A DNA stretch of 64,000 nt, taken from positions 5,518,001 to 5,582,000 of the forward strand of contig NZ_JAGPYQ010000001.1 of NCBI RefSeq assembly GCF_018070025.1, in the 5' to 3' direction. This stretch comes from Streptomyces liliiviolaceus. Lineage in GTDB: Bacteria > Actinomycetota > Actinomycetes > Streptomycetales > Streptomycetaceae. Shown here piece by piece: positions 16,720 to 25,684 of the stretch. Position 1 is the first letter of the stretch. Each line of letters opens with the position of its first letter. A program made the translations under genes and the position numbers. The notes under the pieces are model-generated. The model was not told the origin of the DNA. It saw nothing but the letters and a program-made list of their open reading frames with translations, and did not search any database.

Positions 16720-18002
16720 GCCTCTGCCCCGTATGCCGCGGCTTCGCCGTGTCCCGCGGACGGTATGCGCGCGTGGACGCTGAAGCCGCCGTCGGGCCGG
16801 TCGCCGGCGGACAGTTCGCCGCCGAACACGCTCACCCGTTCGCGCAGCCCGATGAGGCCGTGCCCGCCGCCCCGGCCCAGGGGTCTGCGCCGCTGGGCGG
16901 TCGTCGTGGCGGGCGCTCCCTCGGTGGTCACCTCGACCTCCACATCCTCGCGGCCGTAGTGGACCTGGACGAGCGTGCGATGGCCCGGGGCGTGCTTGAG
17001 CGCGTTGGTCAGCGCCTCCTGCACGACACGGTAGGCGGCCAGTTCCACCGCGGTGGCCAGCTCCTGCCGTTCGCCGCGCTCCGCCAGTTCCACGGGCTGT
17101 CCGGCGGTCCGGGTCTGCTCGACCAGCTCGCTCAGTCCGCCCGGTTCCGGGCCACGGTCCGGCGCGGACGGCGCGGACATCGCGGACGGAAGGCCGTCGG
17201 CGGCAGGGTCGCCGGACGCCTTCAGGACGCCCAGCAGATGCTGGAGGTCCCTCAGGGCCCGCCGTCCGGAGTCGCTGATCGCTTCGAGTCCTGTCTCCAC
17301 CCGCTCGGGCGCGTCGGCGAGCAGGAACTGGGCGGCGTCCGCCTGGACCACCATGGCGGTGACATGGTGGGTCACCACGTCGTGCAACTCCCGTGCGATA
17401 CGGGCGCGTTCGCGGGCCATCGCCGCCTCCACGCTGAGCCGGCGCCGTTCCGCCTCCCCGTCCTGCCGGGCGCGTACCGTCCTGCCGATGGCCCAGCACG
17501 CCACCAGGATCAGGAACATGAGGACGAAGTCGGGCACGTGCAGGGGCGAGCCCCTGTGGTGCAGCCCGAGCACGAACAGGGTGAAAGCCGTGATCGCGAC
17601 GGCCACCGCCAGAGCGCGGCGCACACCGCGGGCGCGGTTCCCATGGGCTCCCAGGCTGTACAGCGCCATGTACAGGCCGAGGCTGGCGCAGGTCTGCGGA
17701 TAGCCGACCACTTCATGGACCGCGAACGCGCCCGCGATCAGCGCGAGGCATACGACGGGCCACCTGCGCCGCAGCACCAGCGGCAGCCAGAGGACGGCCG
17801 TGACCAGCACACCCGGCAGTCCGGGCGGGCGTTCCGGCAGGTCGCCGAACTGGGCGCCGATCGGAGCCGTCACCGGCGCGAACACCAGCGGGGCGAGCAG
17901 CACGGTGAACACCGCGTCCCGGCTCACCACGTCCAGCGCACCCCAACGGGCCGCCAGAACAGGCGTGTTCTTCCTCAAGTCCGACCCCGCTGATCCGAGC
18001 AC
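16716..18002 (-). CDS. Sensor histidine kinase (HisKA_3 / NarL-DesK type)
   Basis: A 428-residue membrane kinase. About five hydrophobic segments occupy residues 30-175 without a large extracellular domain. The dimerisation/phospho-acceptor box RIARELHDVVTHHV has His207, and the HATPase domain ends with GGGHGLIGLRERVSVFGGEL. The GTG start at 18000-18002 has no obvious ribosome site; a later start is possible. It partners the downstream NarL-type regulator. The signal is unknown. Confidence 0.9.
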   Translation of the reverse strand: MLGSAGSDLRKNTPVLAARWGALDVVSRDAVFTVLLAPLVFAPVTAPIGAQFGDLPERPPGLPGVLVTAVLWLPLVLRRRWPVVCLALIAGAFAVHEVVGYPQTCASLGLYMALYSLGAHGNRARGVRRALAVAVAITAFTLFVLGLHHRGSPLHVPDFVLMFLILVACWAIGRTVRARQDGEAERRRLSVEAAMARERARIARELHDVVTHHVTAMVVQADAAQFLLADAPERVETGLEAISDSGRRALRDLQHLLGVLKASGDPAADGLPSAMSAPSAPDRGPEPGGLSELVEQTRTAGQPVELAERGERQELATAVELAAYRVVQEALTNALKHAPGHRTLVQVHYGREDVEVEVTTEGAPATTTAQRRRPLGRGGGHGLIGLRERVSVFGGELSAGDRPDGGFSVHARIPSAGHGEAAAYGAEA

Positions 18003-18052
18003 AGGCAGAGCCTAGCCCCCTGCCGGACCCCGGATGTTCCGGCCGCGGAGCC

Positions 18053-19657
18053 TTATGTGAACAGTGCGGTGATCAGGGCGATGTCGTCGTCCTTGTTCTG
18101 TCCGAAGCGTGCGAGGAGCAGGTTGCACATCTCCTCCAGATCGGCCGGCCCGTCGGCGACGGCCTCGCGGAACTCGGCGAGGGTGGCGTCCAGATGGGCG
18201 GTCCGTACCTCGACGAGACCGTCCGTCACCATGAGCAGCCGGGTGCCGGGCGGGGCCTCCACCACGGTGGGCGGGGGATGCGGGAGGCCGAGGCCGACCA
18301 GCGGGCCGTGGGGTTCGTGGAACCGCGGCCCCTTCTCCGGGTCGATCACGAGGGGCGGGATGTGGCCCGCGTTGGCTATGTGCAGGCGGCGTGCGTCCGG
18401 TTCGACCAGGACGAGGCAGAGGGTGACGGTGAGGCCGGGCTGGGACTGGCCGAGCAGCGTCTCCACCCGGTCCAGTACGTGGTGCGGGGGGTGCCCTTCG
18501 ATGGCGTAGGCCCGCAGTGCGTGGCGTACCTCGCCCATGACGGTCGCGGCCTCCACCGAGTGCCCGACGACGTCTCCGATGGCGAGCAGCAGGCCGTTGA
18601 CCGTCTGCACCGCTTCGTAGAAGTCTCCCCCGATCTCGGCGTGTTCGGAGGCGGGGAGGTAGCGGAAGGCCAGCTCGACGCCCGGGACGGTCGGCATCTC
18701 CTTGGGCAGGAAGGAACGTTGCAGCGCCAGGCCCAGGGCGTGTTCCTCGTTGTAGGTCCGCAGGGCTTCGAGGGCGAGGGCGCCCGCGTTGGCGAGTTGC
18801 TGCAGGAGCTGTTCGTCGTCTGCGCCGCGCAGGGCGGTCACGGGGACGGCCAGGCACACGGGGGGACGGCCGCGTTTGGTGCGGGCCACCGCGAGCGCCA
18901 CGTCCCCGGCGAGGTGGTCGCCGGGGAGCAGGGCCTGCCACTGGCCGTGCGGGACACGGACGATCGCGACGCCGGTGTCCTGGCTCAGGCTGTGGGCCGC
19001 GAGCTGCTTCAAGAGGCCCGGGTGCGCGGGGCGGATCCGTACGGTGGCCCGGGCGTCGTCGGTCATGCTGTGGACGGCCTGTGCCTGGGGCGAGAGGAAG
19101 ACCGCGCTGGCGGGGCTGTCCAGGACGGCGGCCGCGCCACCGGTGGCCGCCGACGCGAAGGAGTGGAAGCCGACGGCGCTGTAGACGTCCAGCGTCGCCT
19201 GGTTCAGCGCTATGAGTCGGTGCGCGAGTTTCTCGGCGCGCTGCCTGGCTCGGGCGTAGCGCAGGGTGGCGGAGACCGTCGCGAGGAGCTCTCCGGGGTC
19301 GATGGGCTGGTCGAGATAGGCGTCCGCGCCCCGTCTCAGCCCTTCCGCGTGGTCGTCGGGGGTGATGGCGGCGGCGGAGATCTGGATGATCGGCAGATGG
19401 GCGGTCCGCGGGCTGTTCTTGACGCGCTCGCTGACCTCGAAGCCGCTCATGTCGGGCAGCCGGACGTCGATGATCGCGATGTCCGGAAGCGTGTCCGGTC
19501 CGCCGTGCAGCCGGTCGAGGCCCTGCTCTCCGGTGCTGGCGCTGATGACGGAGTGTCCGGCGCGCTGCAGCCAGCTGGTGAGGACGTAGCGGTTCGTCTC
19601 GTTGTCGTCGACGACCAGGACGGTCGCGGGCAGACGCTCCTGGGCACTGTCGGTCAC
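18053..19657 (-). CDS. Receiver - GAF-like - SpoIIE/PP2C phosphatase (RsbU-like)
   Basis: A 534-residue three-part protein. Residues 1-130 are a receiver (VVDDNE, phospho-acceptor Asp64 in IIDVRLPDMSG). Residues about 150-290 resemble a GAF sensor. The rest is a SpoIIE-type Ser/Thr phosphatase with GGDFYEAV, AIGDVVGHSVEAA, GHIPPLV, TDGLVE and DDDIALI metal motifs. Such proteins dephosphorylate STAS anti-anti-sigma factors. The GTG start overlaps the kinase gene by 4 nt. It is the last gene of the stressosome operon and the probable output of the kinase, linking histidine phosphorelay to partner switching (inference). Confidence 0.9.
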   Translation of the reverse strand: MTDSAQERLPATVLVVDDNETNRYVLTSWLQRAGHSVISASTGEQGLDRLHGGPDTLPDIAIIDVRLPDMSGFEVSERVKNSPRTAHLPIIQISAAAITPDDHAEGLRRGADAYLDQPIDPGELLATVSATLRYARARQRAEKLAHRLIALNQATLDVYSAVGFHSFASAATGGAAAVLDSPASAVFLSPQAQAVHSMTDDARATVRIRPAHPGLLKQLAAHSLSQDTGVAIVRVPHGQWQALLPGDHLAGDVALAVARTKRGRPPVCLAVPVTALRGADDEQLLQQLANAGALALEALRTYNEEHALGLALQRSFLPKEMPTVPGVELAFRYLPASEHAEIGGDFYEAVQTVNGLLLAIGDVVGHSVEAATVMGEVRHALRAYAIEGHPPHHVLDRVETLLGQSQPGLTVTLCLVLVEPDARRLHIANAGHIPPLVIDPEKGPRFHEPHGPLVGLGLPHPPPTVVEAPPGTRLLMVTDGLVEVRTAHLDATLAEFREAVADGPADLEEMCNLLLARFGQNKDDDIALITALFT

Positions 19658-21108
19658 GGCCCGCCCTTCCGGTTCTGCGATCGCTGCGTGTACTCATGGC
19701 CGAGATCCGGCAGACGGACCTCCACCTTGGTGCCGACGCCCACGGTACTGGTGAGGGTCAGGGTGCCGCCGAGCAGTTCGGCGAGCGTACGGGCGTAGGG
19801 CAGACCGAGGCCGGTGCCGGGGCGGCCGCTCTGGTGGGGGCCGCGGACCTGGTAGAAGACCTCGAAGACCCGGCCGAGCTCTTCGGGCGGGATGCCGATC
19901 CCCGTGTCCGTGACGGTGAACAGCACGGTGGGGCCGGAGGGTTCGGGATCGACGTCGATCTCCAGGCGTACCTCGCCGCGCTCGGTGAACTTGAGGGCGT
20001 TGGCGAGGAGGTTGCGCAGAATGCGGACCAGCAGCGTCTCGTCGGTCACCAGGGGCGGATGCCGTTCGGGACCGGGCGTGACGAGCGTCACCTGTTCATG
20101 TCCGTGGCTGCTCAGGATGAGGCCTCTGAGGTGGGCGACCAGCAGCCGCAGATCCACCGGTTCCGTATGGATCTCCAGATGCCCGGCCTCGGCCTTGGCG
20201 ACGTCCAGCAGGTCGCTCACGAGCGACAGGAGCGTATGGCCGGCCGATCCTATGAGTTCGACCTGTTCCCGCTGCTCGACGGTGAGGTCGGGGGAACTGG
20301 GGGCCAGCAGCAGGGTGGACAGGGCGACGACGGAGTTGACCGGGGTGCGCAGTTCATGGCTGATGTTCGTCCAGAAGCGGGTCTTGGCCTCGCTCGCCTC
20401 CTGCAACTGGTGGCGCTTGTCCTCCAGTTCGGTGTGCAGCGCGAGAACACCGCTGTTGGTGTCCTCCAGTTCCTGCGTCAGCTCGGTGTACAGCGCGAGG
20501 ACACCCCGGTTGGTCTCCTCCAGCTCCTCGTTGAGATGGCGCAGTTCCTCCCGCTGGGCGCGGGTCTCCTCCAGGGTGGCGATCAGGTCGCGGGTCTGGG
20601 CGCGGAGGTCGTCCGCCTCGGTCGAGCGGGAAGCGGCCTTGAGGACCTCCGTCAGCCGGGCATGCTGCTCGTCCGGACCGCCGGCCTCGGGGGTGAGCGG
20701 CTGGCTGACGACGATGCGTCCGCCCGCCGGGGAGGCCTCGTACTCGATCCCCACGAGCTTCGCGGCCAGGTCGAGCGTCTCCCGCGCCGGGGGCGGTCCG
20801 CCGGTCCACACGAACGTGACGAGCAGGGCGGTGGGCCGGCCGGGCGGGACGAGACCGAAGGAGACCTCCAGGCCGCGGCAGCCGAGCCGGTCCCGTCCGA
20901 GTTCGCTCAGCGCGGTCGCCAGCCGGACCTGGTCCTGCCGCTCCAGCGACATGGCCGCCGCGGCCTGTTGGGCGGTTCGCCGCAGGCCGAACACGTCCTG
21001 GGACGAGGACAGGACGAAGGGCGCCACCGTGCCGGCGGGGCCGACGGCGGACGAGCGGCCATGGTGGGCCGCGTCGCCGCGCGGGCCCGAATCAGACACC
21101 ACGCTCAT
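19654..21108 (-). CDS. Histidine kinase with degenerate RsbT-like N-terminal domain and coiled coil
   Basis: A 484-residue cytoplasmic kinase with no membrane span. Residues about 30-140 resemble RsbT (SSSQDVFGLRRTAQQAAAAM, then QVRLATALSELGRDRL in place of the RsbT N-box SELARNT), with the asparagine lost. Residues 150-240 form a coiled coil with a duplicated unit: NRGVLALYTEL and NSGVLALHTEL. A HisKA box (FWTNISHELRTP, His251) and HATPase (NLLANALKF, DTGIGIP, GTGLGL) complete it. It lies 15 nt after the RsbT-phosphatase hybrid gene. The N-terminal part may dock to the stressosome in place of RsbT (inference). Confidence 0.86.
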   Translation of the reverse strand: MSVVSDSGPRGDAAHHGRSSAVGPAGTVAPFVLSSSQDVFGLRRTAQQAAAAMSLERQDQVRLATALSELGRDRLGCRGLEVSFGLVPPGRPTALLVTFVWTGGPPPARETLDLAAKLVGIEYEASPAGGRIVVSQPLTPEAGGPDEQHARLTEVLKAASRSTEADDLRAQTRDLIATLEETRAQREELRHLNEELEETNRGVLALYTELTQELEDTNSGVLALHTELEDKRHQLQEASEAKTRFWTNISHELRTPVNSVVALSTLLLAPSSPDLTVEQREQVELIGSAGHTLLSLVSDLLDVAKAEAGHLEIHTEPVDLRLLVAHLRGLILSSHGHEQVTLVTPGPERHPPLVTDETLLVRILRNLLANALKFTERGEVRLEIDVDPEPSGPTVLFTVTDTGIGIPPEELGRVFEVFYQVRGPHQSGRPGTGLGLPYARTLAELLGGTLTLTSTVGVGTKVEVRLPDLGHEYTQRSQNRKGGP

Positions 21109-21123
21109 CCCGCCCCTCGCCGG

Positions 21124-22182
21124 TCACCATGCCCCCTTGATCACGACGACGCTGGCGTCGTCCCGTCGCACTCCCGCCTCTCGCAGGAGCTGACCGGCCA
21201 TGACGAGCGGTGTGTGGCTCATCAGACCGGGCAGGGTTCCATGGTCCCAGCGTTCGGTCAGACCGTCGGAGTGCATCACCAGGGCGCCGTGGGCCGGGAG
21301 CGCCTGCTCGAACGTCCGCAGTCGCCGCATCTGCGCACCGACGATACCGGGTGCCGACAGCAATGCCTTGCGGCCGTCGTCGCCCAGGAGGAAACCGCTC
21401 ACGTTGCCGATTCCGCAGTACAGGACCCGTCCGGCGGCCGGCTCGATCCGTGCCACGGCGACCGCGCCGCCGCGTGTCCCGCGCAGGGCGAGGTGGATCG
21501 CGTCGAGGGCGCCCGCCGGACTGAGATCACGGGTCTCCTGGAACGCTTTGACCGCCGCCTGGCTCGCGCGCGCGGCCAGGGGGCCGTGCCCCAGCCCGTC
21601 GCACAGCATCACCAGGATCGCCGGGCGGTCCCCGGCGCCGCCGCTGTCGTCGGTGCGTACGGCCCACGCGTCGCCGCACGCGGTCTCACCGCTGATGGGC
21701 CGCGTCACCCCGGCGACCGTGGACAGGTCCCGGGAGGCGACGACGGCACTGCCGTCGGCGGCGCGCGGCCAGAACTGTGCGGCCATGACCGTGCCGCGGC
21801 CCGGCACGGAGTGCAGGTCGAACTGGTCCGCGAGCCGGGCGACCGCGCCCAGGCCGATGCCCAGCGTGCCCGCGCTGGACGATCCGTCGGCCAGCGCGGC
21901 GGGCACGTCCGTGATTCCGGGCCCCGAGTCGACGGTGAGGAACTCCACGCCGGCCTGGTCCCCGGAGCGCACCACGCGCAGCAGCAGGGCTCCGTCGTCG
22001 GCGTGCCGCTGTACGTTCGTGGCGGCCTCGGTGACGGCGAGGGCGACCTCGGCGACCCGGTGGCTGCTCAGCCCGATGCGCCTGGCCAGCGTGGCGGCCG
22101 CGCCCCGGGACGCCGCGGCCAGGGAGGCGCCGTCCCTGAACCACGCGATGTCCTCGTAGCTCAGGGCCACGGTGGTGTTCAC
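21124..22182 (-). CDS. RsbT-like ATPase fused to RsbX/SpoIIE-type phosphatase
   Basis: A 352-residue hybrid. The GTG at 22180-22182 overlaps the rsbT stop (GTGA); the frame is open further upstream but that part is spurious. The N-terminal HATPase has N-box TEAATNVQRHADD, DSGPGITD and GTLGIGLGA. The C-terminal half is a compact PP2C fold (GDAWAVR, VMLCDGLGHGPLAARAS, MHSDGLTERWD, RDDASVVVIKG). This arrangement suits a stressosome kinase/phosphatase: a second RsbT-like switch plus an RsbX-like feedback phosphatase that resets RsbS or RsbR (inference from family). Confidence 0.9.
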   Translation of the reverse strand: MNTTVALSYEDIAWFRDGASLAAASRGAAATLARRIGLSSHRVAEVALAVTEAATNVQRHADDGALLLRVVRSGDQAGVEFLTVDSGPGITDVPAALADGSSSAGTLGIGLGAVARLADQFDLHSVPGRGTVMAAQFWPRAADGSAVVASRDLSTVAGVTRPISGETACGDAWAVRTDDSGGAGDRPAILVMLCDGLGHGPLAARASQAAVKAFQETRDLSPAGALDAIHLALRGTRGGAVAVARIEPAAGRVLYCGIGNVSGFLLGDDGRKALLSAPGIVGAQMRRLRTFEQALPAHGALVMHSDGLTERWDHGTLPGLMSHTPLVMAGQLLREAGVRRDDASVVVIKGAW

Positions 22183-22601
22183 CGCACCCACTTGATGATG
22201 GTCACGGTCGTTCCCTCGCCGGGCGCGGTGACCAGCCGGAAGTCGTCGACGAGGCGCCGGGCCCCGCTGAGGCCGAGGCCGAGCCCGCCGCCGGACGTCC
22301 AGCCGTCCGTCATCGCCTGCTCGACATCGGCGATACCGGGTCCGGAGTCCTCGAAGACGGCGGCCACGCCGTTCTTGCCGTTCGCGCTGACCAGTCCGGA
22401 ACTGACCGTGCCCCCGCCGCCGTAGATGAGGGTGTTGCGGGCGAGTTCGCTCGCCGCGGTGATCATCTTCGTCTGGTCGACCAGGGACAGCCGGCACTTC
22501 TGGGACAGCGCCCGGATGGCCTGCCGGATGTGCACGAGGTCGCCGCTGCGCGCGATGGGGTAGACCTGCGGGTCTTCGCCCGCAGTCCAGGGCGCTGTCA
22601 C
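22179..22601 (-). CDS. rsbT: RsbT-like stressosome serine kinase
   Basis: A 140-residue GHKL-fold kinase. N-box SELARNTLIYGGGG, G1 box EDSGPGIAD and G2 box GGGLGLGLSGARRLVDDF are intact and match RsbT, which phosphorylates RsbS and RsbR and, once freed, activates a phosphatase. The GTG start at 22599-22601 overlaps rsbS by 4 nt. Gene order R-S-T is the canonical stressosome order. Confidence 0.92.
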   Translation of the reverse strand: MTAPWTAGEDPQVYPIARSGDLVHIRQAIRALSQKCRLSLVDQTKMITAASELARNTLIYGGGGTVSSGLVSANGKNGVAAVFEDSGPGIADVEQAMTDGWTSGGGLGLGLSGARRLVDDFRLVTAPGEGTTVTIIKWVR

Positions 22602-22969
22602 CGCAAGGCCGAACTGGTGGGCTGCCGCAGCTTCGCCAGCCCCTTCTCAAGGTCGAGGGCAGTGCTGACCCCGCCGAGCGAGAGACCCAGCTCGACCAGG
22701 GTGATGGCCACGGCGGGACGCATGCCCACCACCACCGTCCTGGCGTCGAGCACACGCGAGATGGCGGCGACCGTCGCGAGCATGCGGCCCACGAAGGAGT
22801 CGACGATCTCCAGGGCGCTGATGTCGATGATGACGCCCCGGGCGGACTTGGCGACGATCTCCTCGGCCAGGTCCTCCTGGAGGTTCAGCACCATCTGGTC
22901 CTCCAGATCGAACTGGACGGACACCAGCAGGATGTCTCCGATACGGAGAATGGGGAGGCGCTCACTCAT
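22598..22969 (-). CDS. rsbS: RsbS-like STAS-domain stressosome scaffold
   Basis: A 123-residue single-STAS protein. The ATG at 22967-22969 overlaps the rsbR stop (ATGA). The phosphorylation loop DISALEIVDSFVGRM places Ser58 where Bacillus subtilis RsbS has its RsbT-phosphorylated serine. RsbS and RsbR build the icosahedral stressosome core that sequesters RsbT. Confidence 0.93.
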   Translation of the reverse strand: MSERLPILRIGDILLVSVQFDLEDQMVLNLQEDLAEEIVAKSARGVIIDISALEIVDSFVGRMLATVAAISRVLDARTVVVGMRPAVAITLVELGLSLGGVSTALDLEKGLAKLRQPTSSALR

Positions 22970-23817
22970 CGCTGCGCACCCTCGTGGGCGACCATGTCCA
23001 CACCGGACCGGCGCAGCGCCAGCTTGAGGGCGTCGGCCAGGCTGGCCTTCGTCACGATGCCCTCGAACTCGATGCCGAGCGCGACGATGGTCTGCGCGAT
23101 CTGCGGGCTGATACCGGACACGGTGCACTCGGCGCCCATGAGCCGGGCGGCGACGATGGTCTTGAGCAGGTGCTGGGCGACCTGGGTGTCCACCGCGGGA
23201 ACGCCCGTGATGTCGATGATCGCCTGCTCCGAGCCCGTGTCGACGAGCGCTTGCAGCAGCTTCTCCATCACCACCTGGGTGCGCGCCGAGTCCAGCGTGC
23301 CGACGAGCGGCACGGCGATGACCCCGTCCCACAGACGCACCACCGGCGTGGAGAGCTCCAGGAGCTGCTCGGCCTGCGCGGCGATGAGCTCGTCGCGCGT
23401 CTGCGTGTAGGTCTCGATCGCGAAGAGGCCCATCCCGTCGAGGACGCCGTTGAACTGCAGGTAGGCGCGGATCTGGTCGGCGGTGCCGTCCTGCAGAACA
23501 GGTTCGAGGACCTGCTTCAGGGCGAAGACACTGATCGCGGTCTCACTCGGCGAGAATCCCTGACGGGCCCTGTTCCTCGACAGCTCCGTCAGCAGTGCGC
23601 GGATTTCGGACATCTGTTCCGAGTGGACGTCGGTGGCTCCCTGACGCAACGCGTCCACCAAGGCGTCGTACATCTCCCGCAGCTCGCGTTCGAGTTCGGC
23701 GGTGCCGATGCGCCCTCCCAGCGACCCCGACACCTGCCGCACCCACGCCGCGGCCAGGTCCTGACCCTCGATCGTCAAGAGCCCTACCAGGTCCGCAGAG
23801 CTGTCTCGCTTCGCCAT
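22966..23817 (-). CDS. rsbR: RsbR-like stressosome sensor (RsbRD N-terminus + STAS)
   Basis: A 283-residue protein and first gene of the operon; AAGGAG precedes the ATG at 23815-23817. Residues 1-150 form the helical RsbR_N-type sensory domain that projects from the stressosome. Residues 155-275 are a STAS domain. Ser177 (GTLDSART) and Thr211 (DITGVPAVDT) occupy the positions of the two phosphorylated threonines of Bacillus RsbR. No heme or flavin ligand is obvious, so the signal is unknown. Five genes follow with 4-nt overlaps or a 15-nt gap, indicating a single transcript. Confidence 0.92.
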   Translation of the reverse strand: MAKRDSSADLVGLLTIEGQDLAAAWVRQVSGSLGGRIGTAELERELREMYDALVDALRQGATDVHSEQMSEIRALLTELSRNRARQGFSPSETAISVFALKQVLEPVLQDGTADQIRAYLQFNGVLDGMGLFAIETYTQTRDELIAAQAEQLLELSTPVVRLWDGVIAVPLVGTLDSARTQVVMEKLLQALVDTGSEQAIIDITGVPAVDTQVAQHLLKTIVAARLMGAECTVSGISPQIAQTIVALGIEFEGIVTKASLADALKLALRRSGVDMVAHEGAQR

Positions 23818-24138
23818 TCCGGCGCTCCTTCAATGTTCATATTTACGTGTCAGGGACGACCTCGGAAGCCTACGGCACTCGCGCTCACGGACAGGTGCGA
23901 CCTGGGAAAGGTCCCCCCGTGGGCCTGACGCGGTGCGGGACGGCACGGGATGTGCGTCTGTCACCATGTCCTCGACCCGGTTCGCCGATGCGGCTCAGGC
24001 CGGAGCTCGCACCCTGAGACCTGCCCCGCTGCCACGGGCCGCCACGGTCGGACACGTGGTCGATCCCGACGGAAGCAGCATGTGTCACGCCAAACAGGGT
24101 AGCCGCGAACGGACAACGGGAACGAAGGTGGACAAAAA
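23818..24138. promoter_or_regulatory. Divergent control region between stressosome operon and RsbW-like gene
   Basis: A 321-nt gap with promoters expected in both directions. The part next to rsbR (23830-23860) is relatively AT-rich for this genome (TTCATATTTACG), a plausible -10 region. No convincing sigma-B-type box pair could be assigned by eye, and no hairpin, repeat or small gene stands out. Confidence 0.4.
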
Positions 24139-24579
24139 GTGGAGTCAGTCAGGAGAGGCGGCGCCGGGCCGTCGGAAGCCCATGCCATAGCCGCCACCGT
24201 CTCCATGACCGGAGGCGGCGCCTGCATAGCCGAGGCACGACGCTTCGCGACCGACTTCCTGGCCCGTGCCCGCACGGACCACGGCGTACCCGTCTCCGCC
24301 CGCGCGACGGACCTCACTCAGCTGGTGGTCAGCGAACTGGTCACCAACGCCCACAAATACGCCCCCGGCCCCCTGCTGCTGGAGCTGCGCATCACCGACG
24401 GGGTGGTGGCGGTGAGCGTGCACGACGGCGTCGGCGCCAGGCCCGTGGCCCGCTCCGTCGACCCGCACAGGGTCGGCCAGCACGGCCTGGAGATCGTCAT
24501 GGCCGTCGCCCAGGAGTTCCGGGTGGATCTCGAACCGCCGGGCAAGCGCGTCACCGCGTCCATCGCCCTGGCCCCCTGA
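24139..24579 (+). CDS. RsbW-like anti-sigma factor / ATP-binding regulatory protein
   Basis: A 146-residue HATPase_c_2 protein. N-box LTQLVVSELVTNAHKYAPGP and a C-terminal GQHGLEIVMAVAQEF segment match actinobacterial RsbW/SpoIIAB-like serine kinases, which bind a sigma factor or a STAS antagonist. The G1 box is divergent (HDGVGARP rather than DxGxG). The GTG start has only a weak AAGGTGG upstream; a start at the internal Met of SMTGGGAC is possible. It is divergent from the stressosome operon and closely similar to the gene at 60257-60715. Confidence 0.82.
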   Translation: MESVRRGGAGPSEAHAIAATVSMTGGGACIAEARRFATDFLARARTDHGVPVSARATDLTQLVVSELVTNAHKYAPGPLLLELRITDGVVAVSVHDGVGARPVARSVDPHRVGQHGLEIVMAVAQEFRVDLEPPGKRVTASIALAP

Positions 24580-24640
24580 ACCGTTCGCCGACCCTCTGAA
24601 CCGGCCGCCGGCATACGTCAGTTCCCGGTGAACGGCTCCC

Positions 24641-25684
24641 TCAGACCGCCGACGGCGCCGAAGTGCTCCCCCGGACGACGAGACGCGGCGTCATGGTCGT
24701 CTGCACGGCGTGGTCGCGCCGCCCCTCCACCCGCTCGATGAGCAGCCGCGCCGCGGTGGCGCCCATGTTGTGCCCGGCCTGGTCGACGCTGGTGAGCTGC
24801 ACGGTGGCGAGGTCGGCGATGGCGGTGTTGTTGTAGCCCACCAGGGAGACGTCCTGCGGGACCCGCAGACCCAGTTCGTGGGCCGCCCGCCAGACACCGA
24901 GCGCGGCCACATCGGCTCCCGTCATGATCGCGGTGGGCCGGTCCCCCGCGGTCAGCAGGCTCATACCGGCCTTGTAGCCGCCTTCGTCGGAGTACGACGT
25001 CCGGCAGATCCGGGTGTGCTCCGCGAGCCGGCTGCGGCCCATCGCCTCGGCGTAGCCGTTGCTCAGGACGATCTCCGGCGTACGGGCCCATCTGCTCGAC
25101 CGGGTCCCGGGCGAGGAGACCAGCGCGATGTTGCGGTGCCCGAGGGACACCAGGTGGTCCACGACGAGCCCGGCACCGGAGCCGTCGGCGTCGACGACGG
25201 AGTCGTGCAGGTCGGAGGCGTCGTGGTGGCCGATGACCACCGTGGGCGTCGACTGGGCGGTGGACAGCACTTCGGAGCGCTGGACGCCGGGGGCGATCAG
25301 GACGAGGCCGTCCATCTGGCGGTCCACCATGGACTGGACGGTCTTGGCCTGGGCCTCGGCGTCGAAGCCCGCGGCGCCGATCAGCACGGTGTACTCGCTG
25401 TCCCGCAGCTCGTCGCGGACGCCGTCGAGGATGTCGGCGAAGAAGGTGTTGCGGATGTTGTCCAGCAGGATGCCGATGGTGTACGTCCGGCCGCGCATTC
25501 CGCGCGCGGCGGCATGGGGGCGGTAGTCGAGCTCCGCCATGGCGGCCCGGACCTTCTCCTGCATGGCCGCGCTGACCCCGTACGCGTTGCGCATGACCTT
25601 GGAGACCGCGGCGGTGGACACTCCCGCGTGACGCGCGACATCCGTGATCGTCACACGCTTCTTCCGCTGTGATCCCTGCTCCAT
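24641..25684 (-). CDS. LacI-family transcriptional repressor
   Basis: A 347-residue regulator with an N-terminal LacI helix-turn-helix (VTITDVARHAGVSTAAVSKVMR, about residues 11-32), the hinge helix region PHAAARGMRGR, and a periplasmic-binding-protein-like sugar domain. It is divergent from a sugar ABC importer and two glycosidase genes. AACGTT-centred sites flank the shared promoter region, so it most likely represses both directions until a sugar, perhaps rhamnose or a rhamnoside, binds (inference). Confidence 0.92.
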   Translation of the reverse strand: MEQGSQRKKRVTITDVARHAGVSTAAVSKVMRNAYGVSAAMQEKVRAAMAELDYRPHAAARGMRGRTYTIGILLDNIRNTFFADILDGVRDELRDSEYTVLIGAAGFDAEAQAKTVQSMVDRQMDGLVLIAPGVQRSEVLSTAQSTPTVVIGHHDASDLHDSVVDADGSGAGLVVDHLVSLGHRNIALVSSPGTRSSRWARTPEIVLSNGYAEAMGRSRLAEHTRICRTSYSDEGGYKAGMSLLTAGDRPTAIMTGADVAALGVWRAAHELGLRVPQDVSLVGYNNTAIADLATVQLTSVDQAGHNMGATAARLLIERVEGRRDHAVQTTMTPRLVVRGSTSAPSAV

